Positions 51,001 through 63,520 of a DNA stretch of 64,000 bases are shown here, piece after piece. The notes below the pieces were generated by a model. The model made no database searches, was not told the origin of the DNA, and worked only from the letters and a program-made list of their open reading frames with translations. Position numbers and translations under genes: made by a program. Source of the stretch: Cynocephalus volans (lineage: Eukaryota > Chordata > Mammalia > Dermoptera > Cynocephalidae); assembly GCF_027409185.1 (NCBI RefSeq), contig NC_084478.1:82009624-82073623 (forward strand), given 5' to 3'. The first letter of the stretch is position 1; the number at the start of each line of letters is the position of its first letter.

Positions 51001-52895
51001 GGTGTCCAGTAGCCCCTAAAATGTCTGATTATTTCCCTTCTCCCAATGCGTAATTACTAAATTATGGTAAAAGGTCAGAGGTCCGTTTGGGGAAGGGTGG
51101 GAGAAAGATTAATAGCATAAATTTTTGGTAGTGTGCCAGGGTCCTTCCTCAAGGGGATCTGGCCACCCCTTCATTCAAGGGGTTCTGGATCTGTGGACTG
51201 GCTCAAGTCTGGAAATTGATTGAGGCACTATGACTTTCTGTTTGTACTATTTGAGTTAGATTTCCATTTACTTGACCTAGAAGTCTTCTGCTTATATTGA
51301 TCAATTAAGAATTTGGTAGGCTTTCTATATATTTAACTTCTAGGAACACCATGATTAACTAGCCAATGCCAGAGATCTATACAAGTCAGACTATTCTGAT
51401 TGTTGCTTTGCCTCTGCTGTCCATTATGGTAACTATGCCCACCTTGCCTTTGATGGTTGAGTGCAGCCACTTGGCCCCTGCCACCCTGGATCAGTGGGAT
51501 CCAATTAGTCCCATAGCATTTAAGTCCTCCAATTTACTGACTTCAGTTCTCACTGTAAGGTCCTGTCTGCAGGGAAGAGCAATCACAGAGCTCTTCAGGG
51601 ATGCTGGAGCTCCCCTCGCAAATATAGTTCTATAAGGTCTTGGTGAAAGGTATGTCTTCTGGAGGTTCCCAGAGTGGGTAAGTAGGTTTTACATGAGAAA
51701 TCCACTGTAGCATTGCAAACTCTTTAAGCCTTTGAACCCATTCCTCTACAGTTAACCAAGAGAGATCAGGCATCTCTAACTCACTCACAGTGGGCCATCT
51801 TTTGATCTATATTTCAGCCAACCAACCAAACAAACTGCTAGCAGCTCTCTTAACTTCCCAAGCTGCAACATTAAATGCAAAATCTCTACTTAATGGGCCC
51901 ATATCAATAAATTTGGCCTGATCCAATTTTACGTTACTTCCACCATTGTCCCACACTTTTAATATCCATTTTCATAAGAATTCTCCCAGATTCTGCTTGT
52001 ATAAATTAGAATACTCAAGCAGTTCTTTTGGAGTGTAATGTACTCCTCATGTATCACATTCTGTAACTCACCTTTAGAGGCCTGCTGGGACTTGAATCTA
52101 GTTATAGGTCTAGAATCAAAAAGGGGTGGTGGGGGTGGGTCTTGAGGAGAATCAGCATTGTCTCGCTTAGTAATTGCATCAGAGGAAGCCATTATTGTTT
52201 CCTTAGGCCATTCAGTCAACCCCCTCAGACAGAGATGGAAGGTCCACTGCCTCAGGGGATAGTGGTGGGGAGTTCATTTCTTGCAAACAAGACTCATTGG
52301 AATCTAGGGGCTCTATATCACTGGCCTCATCGTGGTCTTTCCACATGTCCCCATCCCAATTTCCAGGATCCCATTCTTTTCCAGCCAATGCCCTCACTTT
52401 AACAGTAGATACCTTATGAGGCTAAGAGCTCAACTGCCATTGTAGTTCAGCCAATTGTATGATGAAAGCTTGTGTTTGATTTTCAGCAATTTCAGCCCTG
52501 TGTGTACTGGAGAGAAGATTCTGACCCAGAGCACACTTAGAAACTTTTAGGTCATCTGTACAGTGCTTGAGCTGAGAATTCAAACCCCTGATGTCTTCCT
52601 TTTCTTTCATCACTTAGCCCAGCAATGCTATCAGCAACCAATGTTATTATATTGCTTGGATTTCTAGAAATACTCCAAGATATATATATAGAGTCACTAA
52701 ATCCCTTGCCTTTTACAAGTGTTGAATTAGGGGTATCAAATAAATTTATCTGCATATATGGTCAAACAGTTAGTGCCGTGGACTATCAGTGCTCTCTGTA
52801 TTATTAGAAGTCAGGCTGTTAGCATTTTTTGGTCTAAAGCCCTCTAACCAGTTAAAGAAATTCATCTTTAAGATTCTGTTTCTCTAGAACCACTT
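51000..52895 (-). pseudogene. ERV-L gag (and gag-pol junction) remnant
   Basis: Minus-strand frames carry ERV-L gag features. 52422-52613 has a helical, Gln/Leu-rich stretch ending HRAEIAENQTQAFIIQLAEL. 51959-52219 has PITRFKSQQASKGELQNV followed by a segment that continues in another frame. 51366-51900 holds the capsid-like part on the opposite strand's complement. Stops and shifts break every frame. Gag would form the particle core. Confidence 0.7.
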
Positions 52896-52909
52896 CTGGT
52901 ATTAAAATC
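52890..52909 (-). other. Putative ERV-L primer-binding site
   Basis: Immediately inside the LTR the minus strand reads ttaataccagaagtggttct. Its taccagaagtgg core resembles gtaccagagaagtgg beside the MaLR LTR at 1638-1652, as expected if MaLR elements are mobilised by ERV-L and share a tRNA primer type. Confidence 0.5.
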
Positions 52910-53568
52910 TGTATTAGTCAGGGTTCTCCAGAGAGACAGAATCAATAGGATACGTATATAAATATATGAGAGAGAATTTATTACGGAAATTGGCTCACAC
53001 AATTGTGAAGGCTGAGAAGTCCCACAATAGGCCATCTGCTAACTGGATTCTACCATCCAAGTACTAACCAGGCCCGACCCTGCTTAGCTTCCGAGATCAG
53101 ACGAGATCGGGCGCGTTCAGGGTGGTATGGCCGTAGACTGCTAACTGGATTCTAGTAGTGTGGCTCAGTCCATGTCAGAAGCCTCAGAACCAGGGAAGCC
53201 AATGGCGTGATTCTTAGTCTGGGGCAAAAGGCCTGAGATCCCCAATGTACCATTGGTGTAAGTCTTGGGACCCAAAAGCTGGAGTCTCGAATTCTGATGC
53301 CCATGTAAAAGAAAGCAAAGTGTATTCCAGTCCCAGCGGATAGAGAGAGTGATTGGCCTTTACCTTCATTTTTCTTCTCTCCAGGCCCCCAGCGGATTGG
53401 ATAATGCCCACCCATATTGAGGGCAGATCTTTCTTACCTAGTCCACTCAGGCCAATATGCTAATCTCTTCTGAAAACACCTTCATAGACGTACCCAAAAA
53501 GATTGCTTTACCAGGCTTCTGGGTATTGCTTAATCTAATCAAGTTTACACCTAGAATTAACCATCACA
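52910..53568 (-). mobile_element. MLT2-type ERV-L 5' LTR (interrupted)
   Basis: Plus strand starts tgtattagtcagggttctcc and ends aattaaccatcaca, the reverse complement of an MLT2 LTR (TG...CA ends). The middle contains gctgagaagtcccacaatag and attggataatgcccaccc, both family phrases. A 5S rRNA fragment plus a 17-bp duplication accounts for 102 bp of its length. Confidence 0.85.
53053..53137 (-). pseudogene. RN5S: 5S rRNA 5'-fragment retroposed without a poly(A) tail
   Basis: The minus strand reads the first 86 nt of mammalian 5S rRNA (the first G is shared with the duplication), from gtctacggccataccaccct to gtacttggatgg, with no mismatch to the sequence I know. It stops there, lacking the last third of the molecule, and has no A-tail. 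A 17-bp target duplication, ctgctaactggattcta, is present at 53036-53052 and 53138-53154. Internal promoter elements of 5S (box A region about nt 50-64 and the intermediate element) are retained, but the part from nt 87 on, including much of box C (about nt 80-97), is truncated, so it is not a functional 5S gene. Confidence 0.97.
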
Positions 53569-54355
53569 GAAACCTTTCACACTGTTTGTGGGAATACAAA
53601 AAAGTATAGCTGCTATGGAAAATAGTATGGAGGTTTCTTACAAAATTAAAAATAGAACTACCATATGATTTAGCAGTCCCACTTCTGATATTTATCTAAA
53701 AGTATTGAAACCAGAATCTCCAACAGATATTAACACTCTTATGTTCATTGCAGCACTACTAACAATAGCCAAAATGTGGAAACAACCTAAATGTCCATCG
53801 ATAGATAAATGGATAAAGAAAATGTGGAATATACATACAATGGGATACTATTCTGCTTTTAAAAAGACCAAAATTCTGCAATGTGTGACAACATGGATGC
53901 GCCTTAAGGACATCATGCTAAGTAAAATAAAATCACAAAAACACAAATACTGGATAATCCCACATTTTGTCAGTCACAAAAAGACAAATACTGGATAGTT
54001 CCACTTATATGAAGTATCTAAAATAGTCAGAATCATAGAATAAAGGAATGACATGGAAGTTGCCAGGGGTTGGGGAGACGGGGAAATGGGGAGTTACTAA
54101 TGAACAGGCATACAGTTTTAATGAAGCAAGACAAATAAGTTTTAGACATGTGCATGTATAACATTGTACCTATAGTCAACAACAATTTATTATACCCTTA
54201 CAAATGTGTTAAGAGGGTAGAACTCATGTTAAGTGTTCTTACAACAATTTAAAAAATACTTTTGTTACAAAATGTGGTATATATATACGAGAGAATATTA
54301 TTTGGCCTTAAAAAGAAATGAAATTATGATACATGATACAACATGGATGAAACTT
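53569..54355 (+). mobile_element. L1 3' part (sense), then start of another L1 3' ORF2 piece
   Basis: The frame at 53705-53998 shows the ORF2 C-terminus (KMWKQPKCPSIDKWIKKMW ... YYSAFKK). 54060-54250 is 3' UTR. A second copy of the ORF2 C-terminal region starts near 54265 and is split by a solo LTR. Confidence 0.8.
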
Positions 54356-54962
54356 TGTTAGAAGGGGAACAAAACCAAAGCCATTTTGTTACCTGCTTGC
54401 CATGTTGACTGCTTAACCTCACTCTCTTGCTGCACTGACCAGTTATGCCTTAACCTTAGGGCAAATGTAAAGAGAACATAGGTTTCAGGGAGTGAGTGAT
54501 GTATTACAGCAGGTAGTGTTAGCCGACTGCAGTTCCCACTGTAAGGTCCTATCTACAGAGAAGAGCAACCACAGAGCTCCCCTCACAAATCCATTTCTCA
54601 AAGTCTTGGTGAAAGGTTTGTCACAGACATCACAAGACGTGCCCCTCCCCCTCACCAACCTTGCTTCTGTGTCATGGATCTTAAGACACATAATGATGTT
54701 ATTACCCTATTTTTCTTAACATATCCTTGCAGTTATTCTTAGTAACAGGGGCTTTTGCTATATAAACATCGTCTAGCCTGCAGAGAGTGAGAGCTCTCAT
54801 CTGCTGACATCTAAGTCTTCACTGTGTCCAGCTTCCTTGTCTGTAAGTCACCCTGATTAATAAATATCTCTGATTACCAAATGGACCTGCCCATTTCCTT
54901 CTTTGGTCTCAAAGTACCTTCTCAATTTGGAGGGCATTATACTTTAATCCCCTCCTCACACA
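54356..54962 (+). mobile_element. Solo LTR with TATA box and polyadenylation signal
   Basis: Bounded by TG...CA (tgttagaagg ... cctcacaca) and split from L1 sequence that is continuous across it. The flanks aactt (54351-54355) and acctt (54963-54967) fit a 5-bp duplication with one mutation. tataaa lies at 54764 and aataaa at about 54860, so the LTR reads plus-wards. Positions 54525-54622 resemble ERV-L gag antisense (51539-51656). The family is not identified. Confidence 0.8.
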
Positions 54963-55275
54963 ACCTTGAAGATATAATGCTAAGTGACATAAGCCAGACA
55001 CAAAAGAATAAATATTGAATGGTTCCACTTTGTTACCTAGAATAGTCAATTCATTGAGACAGAAAGCAGAATAGTAGTTACCATGGGCTGGGTGAGGGAG
55101 GAATGGGTAGTTATTTTTTAATGTGCACAGTTGTGGTTTGAGATGATGAAAAAGTTCTGGAGATGGATAGTGGTGAAGGTCATACAACATTGCAATTGTA
55201 CTTAATGCCACTAAACTTAGAAATGGAAAACGTGGTAAATTTTGTGTTATTACACTTTACCACAGTAATTTTTTC
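54963..55275 (+). mobile_element. L1 3' end (sense), right of the solo LTR
   Basis: ttgaagatataatgctaagt followed by gacataagccagacacaaaa and a 3' UTR, continuing the L1 interrupted at 54355. Confidence 0.75.
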
Positions 55276-55695
55276 ATATTTAAAAATACTAGCAAATTGA
55301 ATTAAATAATATATAAGGAAAAGTATACAACATCATCAAGCGAAATTTATCCAAGGACTACGATATTGTTTTCATGTCTGAAATTACTTAATGTGATACA
55401 CTAGATCCATAGGACAAAGGACAAAAAAAAACCCAAAAGATTATCTCAACAGATACAGAAAAAGCATTTGATAAAAATCCAAGACCCTTTCATTATTAAA
55501 ACACTCAATAATTTAGGGATAGATGGGAACTTCCTCAATCTGAAAAAAGTCATCTATGAAAAAAACCACAGCTAGCATCATACTTAGTGATGAAAGAGTG
55601 AATGCTTTCACCCCTGACATCAAAAGTAAGACATGGATATCTATTCTCGCTACTTTATTTAACATTGTATTTGAGGTTCTAGCCAGGGCCATTAG

Positions 55696-55697
<2 letters not shown>

Positions 55698-55737
<40 letters not shown>
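55698..55737 (+). repeat. (A)40 run inside L1 ORF2
   Basis: Forty consecutive A residues replace what in L1 ORF2 is a short A-rich coding stretch after gccattaggca. L1 coding sequence continues on both sides (ttgaaataaaagaaatgc), so this looks like local expansion and not an insertion tail. Confidence 0.9.
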
Positions 55738-55741
<4 letters not shown>

Positions 55742-55805
55742 AATAAAAGAAATGCAGTTTGGAAAAGAATAATAAAACTACCTGTATTCACAGATGACAT
55801 GGTCT

Positions 55806-57437
55806 TTTTTTTTTAGCTTCATTGAGGTAAAATTGCCAAATAAAAAAATTATATATATTCAAGGTATATAACTTGTTGTTTTGATATATGTATACATTGT
55901 GAAATGATTGCCACAATCCAGCTGATTAACGTGTGGTGAGAACACTAAAGAGCTACTCTCTTAGAAAACTTCAAGTATACAATACATTATTATTGACTAC
56001 AGTCACCATGCTGTACATTAGGTCTCCAAAACTTATTCAGCTTATAACTGTGTATTCATACCCTTTAACCAACATCTCTACATTTCCCCAATCCCCCAAA
56101 CCCTATCACCTTTTACTCTTTATTTTTATGAGTTAAACATTTTCAGATTCTACGTATAAGTGAGATCATGCAGTATTTGTCTTTTGGTGTCTGGCTTATT
56201 TCACTTGGCATAATGTCCTTCAGATTCATCCATGCTGTTGAAAATGTCAAGGTTTCCTTCTTTTATAAGGATGACTAATATCCCATTGTATATACACCAC
56301 ATTTTCTTTATCTAGTATCTTTGATGGACACTTATGAACACGGGAGTGCAGATACCTCTTTGAGGTAATGATTTTATTTCCTTTGGATATATACCCAGAA
56401 GTGGAATTGCTGGATCATATGGTAGTTCTATTTTTTAAAATTTTTCAGGAACCTCCATACTGTTTCCCATAATGGCTATACCAATTTTCATTTTCACCAA
56501 CAATGTGTAAGGGTTCCCCTTTATCCACATCCTCAACAACATTTGTTATCTTTTCACTTTTTGATAACAGCCATTCTAACAGGCTTGAAGTGACATCTCA
56601 TTGTGGTTATGACTTGCATTTCCCTGATGCTGATGATTAGTGATGTTGAGAACCTTTCCATGTACTTTTTGGCCATTTACATGTCCTCCTTGGAGAAACA
56701 TCTATTTAGGTCTTTTGCCCATTTTTTTCTTTTTTTTTTTGGTTATGAATACTCATGAGATACAGAGCTGATTGTCACCCCTCGTGCCTAAGATGTGAAG
56801 GCCAGATTCGTACTGGCAGCATAACCCATTACCACAAATTGCATTTCTACCCCATGATGCCCATTTTTTAATCACTTTTTTTTTTTTTTTGCTATTGAGT
56901 TATGTGAGTTCCTTATATATTTTTGATGTTAGACCCTTATGGTTTGCAATTCTTTCTTCCATTCCATGAGTTGCCTTTTTTATTTTTATTTTTGATTATT
57001 TCCTTAGCTGTGCAGAAATGTTTTAGTTTGATGTAGTCCCACTTGTTTATTTTTGCTTTTGTTGCCTATGCTGTCGGTGTAATATACATAAAATCATTGC
57101 TAAGACCAATGTCATGAAGCTTTTCCCCTATGTTTTCTAGGATTTTTAAAGACTCATGTCTTATGTTTAAATCTTTAATTCATCTTGAGTTGATTTTTGT
57201 ATATGGTATAACATAAGGATCCAACATTTTTTGCATTTGTTTGTACAGTTTTCTCAACACCATTTATTGAAGAGACTATCCTTTCTCCATCGCATATTCT
57301 TTGTACCTTTGTTGAAGATTTGTTGATCATATATGTCTAGATTTATTTCTGGGCTTTCTAGTCTGTTTCATTGGTCTATGTGCCTGTTTTTATGCCAGTA
57401 CCATACTATTGTGCTTACTATAGTTTTGTCATGACAT
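55806..57437 (-). mobile_element. Antisense L1M copy nested in L1 ORF2
   Basis: Begins with a T-run and L1M 3' UTR (ataacttgttgttttgatat), then antisense ORF2 (tgatgctgatgattagtgat, ttgagttgatttttgtatat). It is itself interrupted by a short L1 tail at about 56727-56858. Confidence 0.75.
56727..56858 (-). mobile_element. Very short young L1 tail, nested three deep
   Basis: ttggttatgaatactcatga and acccattaccacaaattgc match the L1 3' terminus at 10075-10172. tgcccattttttt before and tgcccattttttaat after it are the probable target duplication. Confidence 0.75.
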
Positions 57438-57840
57438 GAACATTTGCATATAAAATCCTAAGGAATCCACAAAAAAATATATAACTAATAAATGAGTTCA
57501 GCAATGTTGCAAAATACAAGATCAGTATACAGAAATGTATTCTATTTCTATACAGTAGCAGGGCATGAAAATGAAATTAAGAAATCAATTCTATTTCCCA
57601 TAGCATAAAAAAGAGTTAAATACTTAAGAAATTTAACAGAAGTACAAACTGCTACTCTGAAAACTACAAAATATTGTTGAAAAAAAAGACCTCTATAAAA
57701 GGAAAGACATTACATGTTTGTGAATTGGGAAGCTTAATAGTGTTAGGATAATAACAGTACACACATCAATTTATATATTTTACACAATCTCTATCAGAAC
57801 TCCAACTGGCTTCTTTGTATAAATTGGCAAACTGATTTTA

Positions 57841-60238
57841 TTCTTTCTCTCTCATTTCTTTAAGCTTACTTTCCCAGTGATGAGGGGGATTTTATCCTGA
57901 TTGGATAGAAGCTGAAGCAAGATCTCTCCTTGTGCTGAACATGAACGCTTTGTGTCATTCACCTTGGTGCAGGGGTGATTATTTCTGAACCCCCTATATG
58001 ATGGGCTAAACAAATAAAACATATATTTTAAGATAATTTCTATGAAGAAATAACAGCAATCGATATCCTACAAAAATAAGTCCTAAAGACAAAGGTTTCT
58101 TTGTCTTTTAATCTTTGCCAAATTGGCAAAACTGCCTTGAGCTAAAAAAGGGGTCTACATGACAGCATTAAACAGCATAAATTAGCTTGTTTCTTCTACC
58201 AAGGCAGGCACTTTGTTTATTAGCTTTATGAAATTTGTAAAATTGTTTTAATTCTAAGTGGTTTCTTAAAGATGCCCCTTTTACTTCTTTTAAAATCAAT
58301 ATTTCTGATGCTTGTCTTGATTTTTAAGTGTTAACTCACAGCCTGTGCTAGGCGAGGGGATATTAAATGCAAAAGTGGGTAGGAGGACAATTCAACTGCA
58401 AAGTTATTCACCACAGAGTAGGGTTTAAAGAGGAAATCTTAGGAACCACTTTAATATCCAAAGTGGGGAAACTCCTAAAAATGTTCAGTCCTATACAGTG
58501 ATGGTGAGTTTCAGGAGAAAACTGAATATCAAAGATGTTTTAGGTATGTTTGCAGTATATCGAAACAAAATTATGACAAAATATATTCAGTATGATTCCA
58601 TAATTGTTTAAAAATACTTATAGATGGATTGTAAAAGCGTGTATAGAAAATCACTTGAAGTGGTTCTTATCTATATTTTAACGTGCCAGATCTCCTTTAA
58701 AAATATACTTGCAAAGTGAAATAATAAAATAAAAATGTACAAACCATTTCAATTTCACAAAACAAACAAAAAAAAAAACCTTGACCAATTTAAGAAGACA
58801 AGTAGTAATATGTTCACTCTTCTGTGCTACTGATGGGAGAAATATCTGATGGCAGGCCAAAAAAAAAAAAATTTGGCATGTCCATATCTAGCACTCCACA
58901 ATTCCGCTAGTAAGAAAAAAACCAAACAATAAAATATTCCTAGACATTCAGGTACAAAGGTGTTCATCATAGAATAGATCTTGCAAGGAATAAAAATCAG
59001 AACCATTTTAAACACACCCCAAGGGGCCTAGTTACAGGAATTATAGCTTATGCCTGTGATGTAGTATTTTGTAACAACAGAATTACAAGATAATATTTGA
59101 TGATTTAGAAAGATAGTCCCAGAGAACTAGTGTAGTGAAAATATCCTCCAATGAAACAATGCATATTGTATTATAAACATAAAGGTAATCTATTTAATCT
59201 ATTTATTAAAATTTTATTTTGCCAAGTAGAGGCATTAGGAGTGGTATTAGGATTTTGACTTTCTTCTCTTACATTAACAATTTTTGTAAAATATTTTCTA
59301 TTATAACCATGTACAATTTATATAAAAATGTTTAAAATGAATAAAAACAAAAATGTTCCTGTTAGATAAAATATTGGCAAAGTGCAGAAATGATTGTAAT
59401 AGCAAGTGCAGAAAATTATCCAGGTATCCGGGTCCTCTCACAATACTGGTGCACCTTATGAAGGTAAACTTGAACTATCTTTATAGCTGGTCATTAAATA
59501 ATGCAATCCTCCCCCCCAAAAATAGACTCGAAATGCCAGTGTCTTTTGACACTTCAATTCTTCTTTTAGCAGTGATCATTCAATAAATAGTCTTGAATGT
59601 CAGCTAAGTTTGTGCATTATGATCTTGACAGCTTTGACTTGGATAAAGAAAAAACAGAAACTAAGTAGATGTTCAGCAGTGAGAAAAGAGTTAAAACAAA
59701 ACATACACACACAAGCACACAGAGATATAGACATGGATGTATATGTACATATATCTACCTATCCTCCATCTAGAGATGAATTCAATGGAAAATTAACAGC
59801 CAGAGAAAACATTTTAAAAGAACCTTTAATGAAATGAAATGAAGTTCAAGAGTATGTGTGTGTATAAATATACACGCACATTTACGTGTGAAAAGCAGAT
59901 ATAAAAACAGTATGTACATTATAATACACAGATATGACATATGCATAAGAAAAATACTGAAGCCAAAAATGTTTCAGGTAGTTTTTGGAAAATACTGCGC
60001 AGGTATGGATAAAAATGTCTCAGGAAGGTATGAAAGATCATTAGGACTGATTACTGGTGGCATTAGTTTCCTTCTGTTAACTTGTCTGCTTTGTGATTTT
60101 TTTCCTGTAGTGAAGCTGCATTGTTTTTCTGACAACAGGGAAAAGTACAGGAAGTGGGCACAGAGGAAAGGGGTGATAAACAGTGTTTAATTCCAGCAAA
60201 GGAACAAGAACAGCGAAATACTACCATTTGCATTTCAT
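57841..60238. other. No gene seen; AT-rich low-copy sequence
   Basis: The rightmost part may include 3' UTR of PABPC1L2 on the minus strand, but no clear polyadenylation signal/tail pair could be chosen. Several reversed aataaa (tttatt) occur, for example near 58208 and 59200. Short A-runs and CA-rich patches (59705-59720) are present. Confidence 0.4.
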
Positions 60239-60316
60239 CAAGCTGGCCAAGACACACACGCACACACTCAAACACACCCACACACAAACACACGTGTGCA
60301 CGCGCACACACACATC
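60239..60316 (+). repeat. (CA)n-rich microsatellite
   Basis: Impure CA/CG/CAAA repeats (acacacacgcacacac-like). Confidence 0.85.
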
Positions 60317-61106
60317 GATTACAGTGAACAGGAGACTATGCAGGGGAAATGGGCATACTCATTTTACTAGCTGTGCTGGTTGGCACGAGTGCAAATCTGT
60401 ACAATGCTTATGAAGGGGTCCTTTTGTCAACAAACAGGAAAAGTCTTTAAAATGTCTGTATGCAGATCCTGCAAGTCCACAGTTAAAGAGACCATCCAGG
60501 ATGCTAGCAAAGATTTGGCTTGACAAGGAAGGATTCACTCATCAGAGCACGCAGTGTTGGTTTTAAACACAGGGAAAGAACTAGGCACCACCTGAATGTC
60601 TAACAACGCCGGAATGATTACAGAAATGTTAAGGTCCATGGATACACTGGAGCACTCTGCAGGCACTGAAGATGACGTTTCATAAACCTGTTGAATAACA
60701 TGGAAACAAATTCAATGGATTGATTTCTGTTTGGTTTTAGTTGCTGCAAAAGCAGGTTAAGAAACACCACATACATGAACCATTCTATAACAGTGTGTTA
60801 AAAGGGAAGGGGGGGTAAGAAAGGGAGGGAGCAAGAGTAAGAGAGCCTGAAAAAGCAGCACACCAAAAAAGTAAAAGTGGTTCTCTCTGGGTGGTAGATC
60901 ATGGGGAGCAAATACTCTCTTGGTTTTCCCTCATCTGATTTCCTTGTCCTGTCTGAGGTTTCTACCATGAAATTGTATCACCTGTGCAGTAAACAAAGAA
61001 AGAAAGAAAAATGCCTTTTAAACCAAACCACAGGGAGAAGGGGCAGCCTGTAACCTGTCAAATGGCACAGATTAGTAAAATCATTCACAACGCCCTCGGT
61101 GGGTGT
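60317..61106. other. No separate gene seen; possible PABPC1L2 3' UTR
   Basis: Lies directly downstream (minus-strand sense) of the PABPC1L2 stop codon. Whether it is transcribed cannot be read from the sequence. Confidence 0.35.
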
Positions 61107-61290
61107 GGGCGGGGGGGAGAGAAAGGGAAAGAGAGAAGAGGACAGAAAATGGGAGAAGGTAGGAAGTGGTGAGAGGGGAAGAGCAGGAGAGGGGAAGGGG
61201 GAAGAGAAAGAGCAGGGTGGGGAGAAAAAGAGGAATGGTGGGAGAGAGAGAGAAAGAGAGACAGAGACAGAGAGAGACCTGCACTCCCAA
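61107..61290 (+). repeat. GA-rich tract
   Basis: Purine-rich on the plus strand, with agagagagagaaagagagac near 61243. It is the source of the spurious GE/RE-rich frames. It is 100-290 bp downstream of the PABPC1L2 stop codon, probably in its 3' UTR. Confidence 0.85.
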
Positions 61291-61395
61291 TACAATACAC
61301 TGCTGGTGGGTTAGCGGGTGGGATGGTGGGGGGGGTTGTAAACCGGGTAGGAGCCAAGGTTTGGCTCTGCTGGCTGGGTCGCTCCTAGGATGTCT

Positions 61396-62886
<1,491 letters not shown>

Positions 62887-62889
62887 TCA

Positions 62890-63319
62890 GTTTCTTGGGT
62901 CTCCTGGAAATTTATGAAGAGGATGTCAGGGAAAGGGCTCCACGGTGGACGTAGGGAACACAGGTTAGAAATTGGGTGGGTGGGGAGTATTTTATCCCCT
63001 CTCTCCCCATTAAGGGAACGTTTAAATGATTAAATCAAGCACCTTGCAAGAGAGAAGACACACACACTCACTAACATCACCACCACCACGGAAACAGCTC
63101 CTGAGCCTCAGAAGCTCCCCATGCAGTCTGCTGATCCATTTTCTCAGAGATCTCTTTCCTTTTTCCAGCTCTTTCCCTCCTCTGCAACACTTGCAAAAGA
63201 GCCAATAAAGAGCATGTACTCATTCATAATGCCCTGCCGCAGATATTTATGGAGCCGACGCCAGTCCCTAGGGATACAGGGGTCTGAGAGACGGGAGGAC
63301 ATAGACTGGTCTTGAGCTT
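62890..63319. other. Upstream flank of PABPC1L2; trace of an old repeat
   Basis: No gene. Around 63200-63290 a diverged repeat resembles those at 4030 and 47515 (tattcataatg..., agggatacaggggtctgaga). The short frames are not convincing. Confidence 0.4.
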
Positions 63320-63520
63320 GTCTCTGGGAGCAGACAACCTGGGCTGGAAACCCTGCCCATGCTCCAGACTACGGGCGAACTATGGACCTGGGGTCCTGCG
63401 TAACCCCAACGCACCCCACCCCCAGCCTCAGTATATGCAGCCTGGAAATGGGGAAATCAAGAGCACCCTGTCCCTAGTTCTGTCCTCAATGATAAGGTGA
63501 GGAAAGCCAAAGCAAGGGCT
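63320..63520 (+). mobile_element. MIR element
   Basis: tctgggagcagacaacctgg, gctggaaaccctgcccatgc, tatggacctggggtcctgcg, gcctcagtatatgcagcctg and gaaatggggaaatcaagagc follow the MIR consensus order in sense orientation. Confidence 0.75.

Larger units (their letters stand above)
43985..53568 (-). mobile_element. ERV-L provirus, 5' LTR to pol, without a visible 3' LTR
   Basis: Reading the minus strand: LTR 53568-52910, putative primer site 52909-52890, gag remnants (about 52890-51400), protease/RT remnants (about 51000-49970), RNase H (49295-49057 continuing at 45506-45350), integrase (about 45350-44690) and a pol 3' remnant (about 44300-43985). ERV-L elements characteristically lack env, and none is seen. 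It is interrupted by a 3.5-kb retroposed block (45524-49054), an L1 tail (49958-50105) and a 5S rRNA fragment (53053-53137). Left of 43985 no matching LTR appears, so the 3' end is lost. All frames are broken by stops and shifts. Confidence 0.85.
55390..57840 (+). mobile_element. L1 ORF2 (sense) with nested antisense L1
   Basis: Sense ORF2 reverse-transcriptase region at 55390-55805 (contains acagatacagaaaaagcatttg and ctgtattcacagatgacatg), resuming at 57440-57840 with aggaatccacaaaaaaatat and ccaactggcttctttgtata. A later antisense L1 copy sits between. A 40-A run lies in the ORF2 part. No intact ORF2 remains. Confidence 0.8.

Noticed and set aside
53053-53137. Functional 5S rRNA gene
   Set aside because: It lacks the last third of 5S, including much of box C, has no T-run terminator immediately after the fragment, and has insertion hallmarks.
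43985-53568. Intact retrovirus with env
   Set aside because: Gag and pol frames are broken, no env-like sequence is seen, the 3' LTR is missing, and three later insertions disrupt it.
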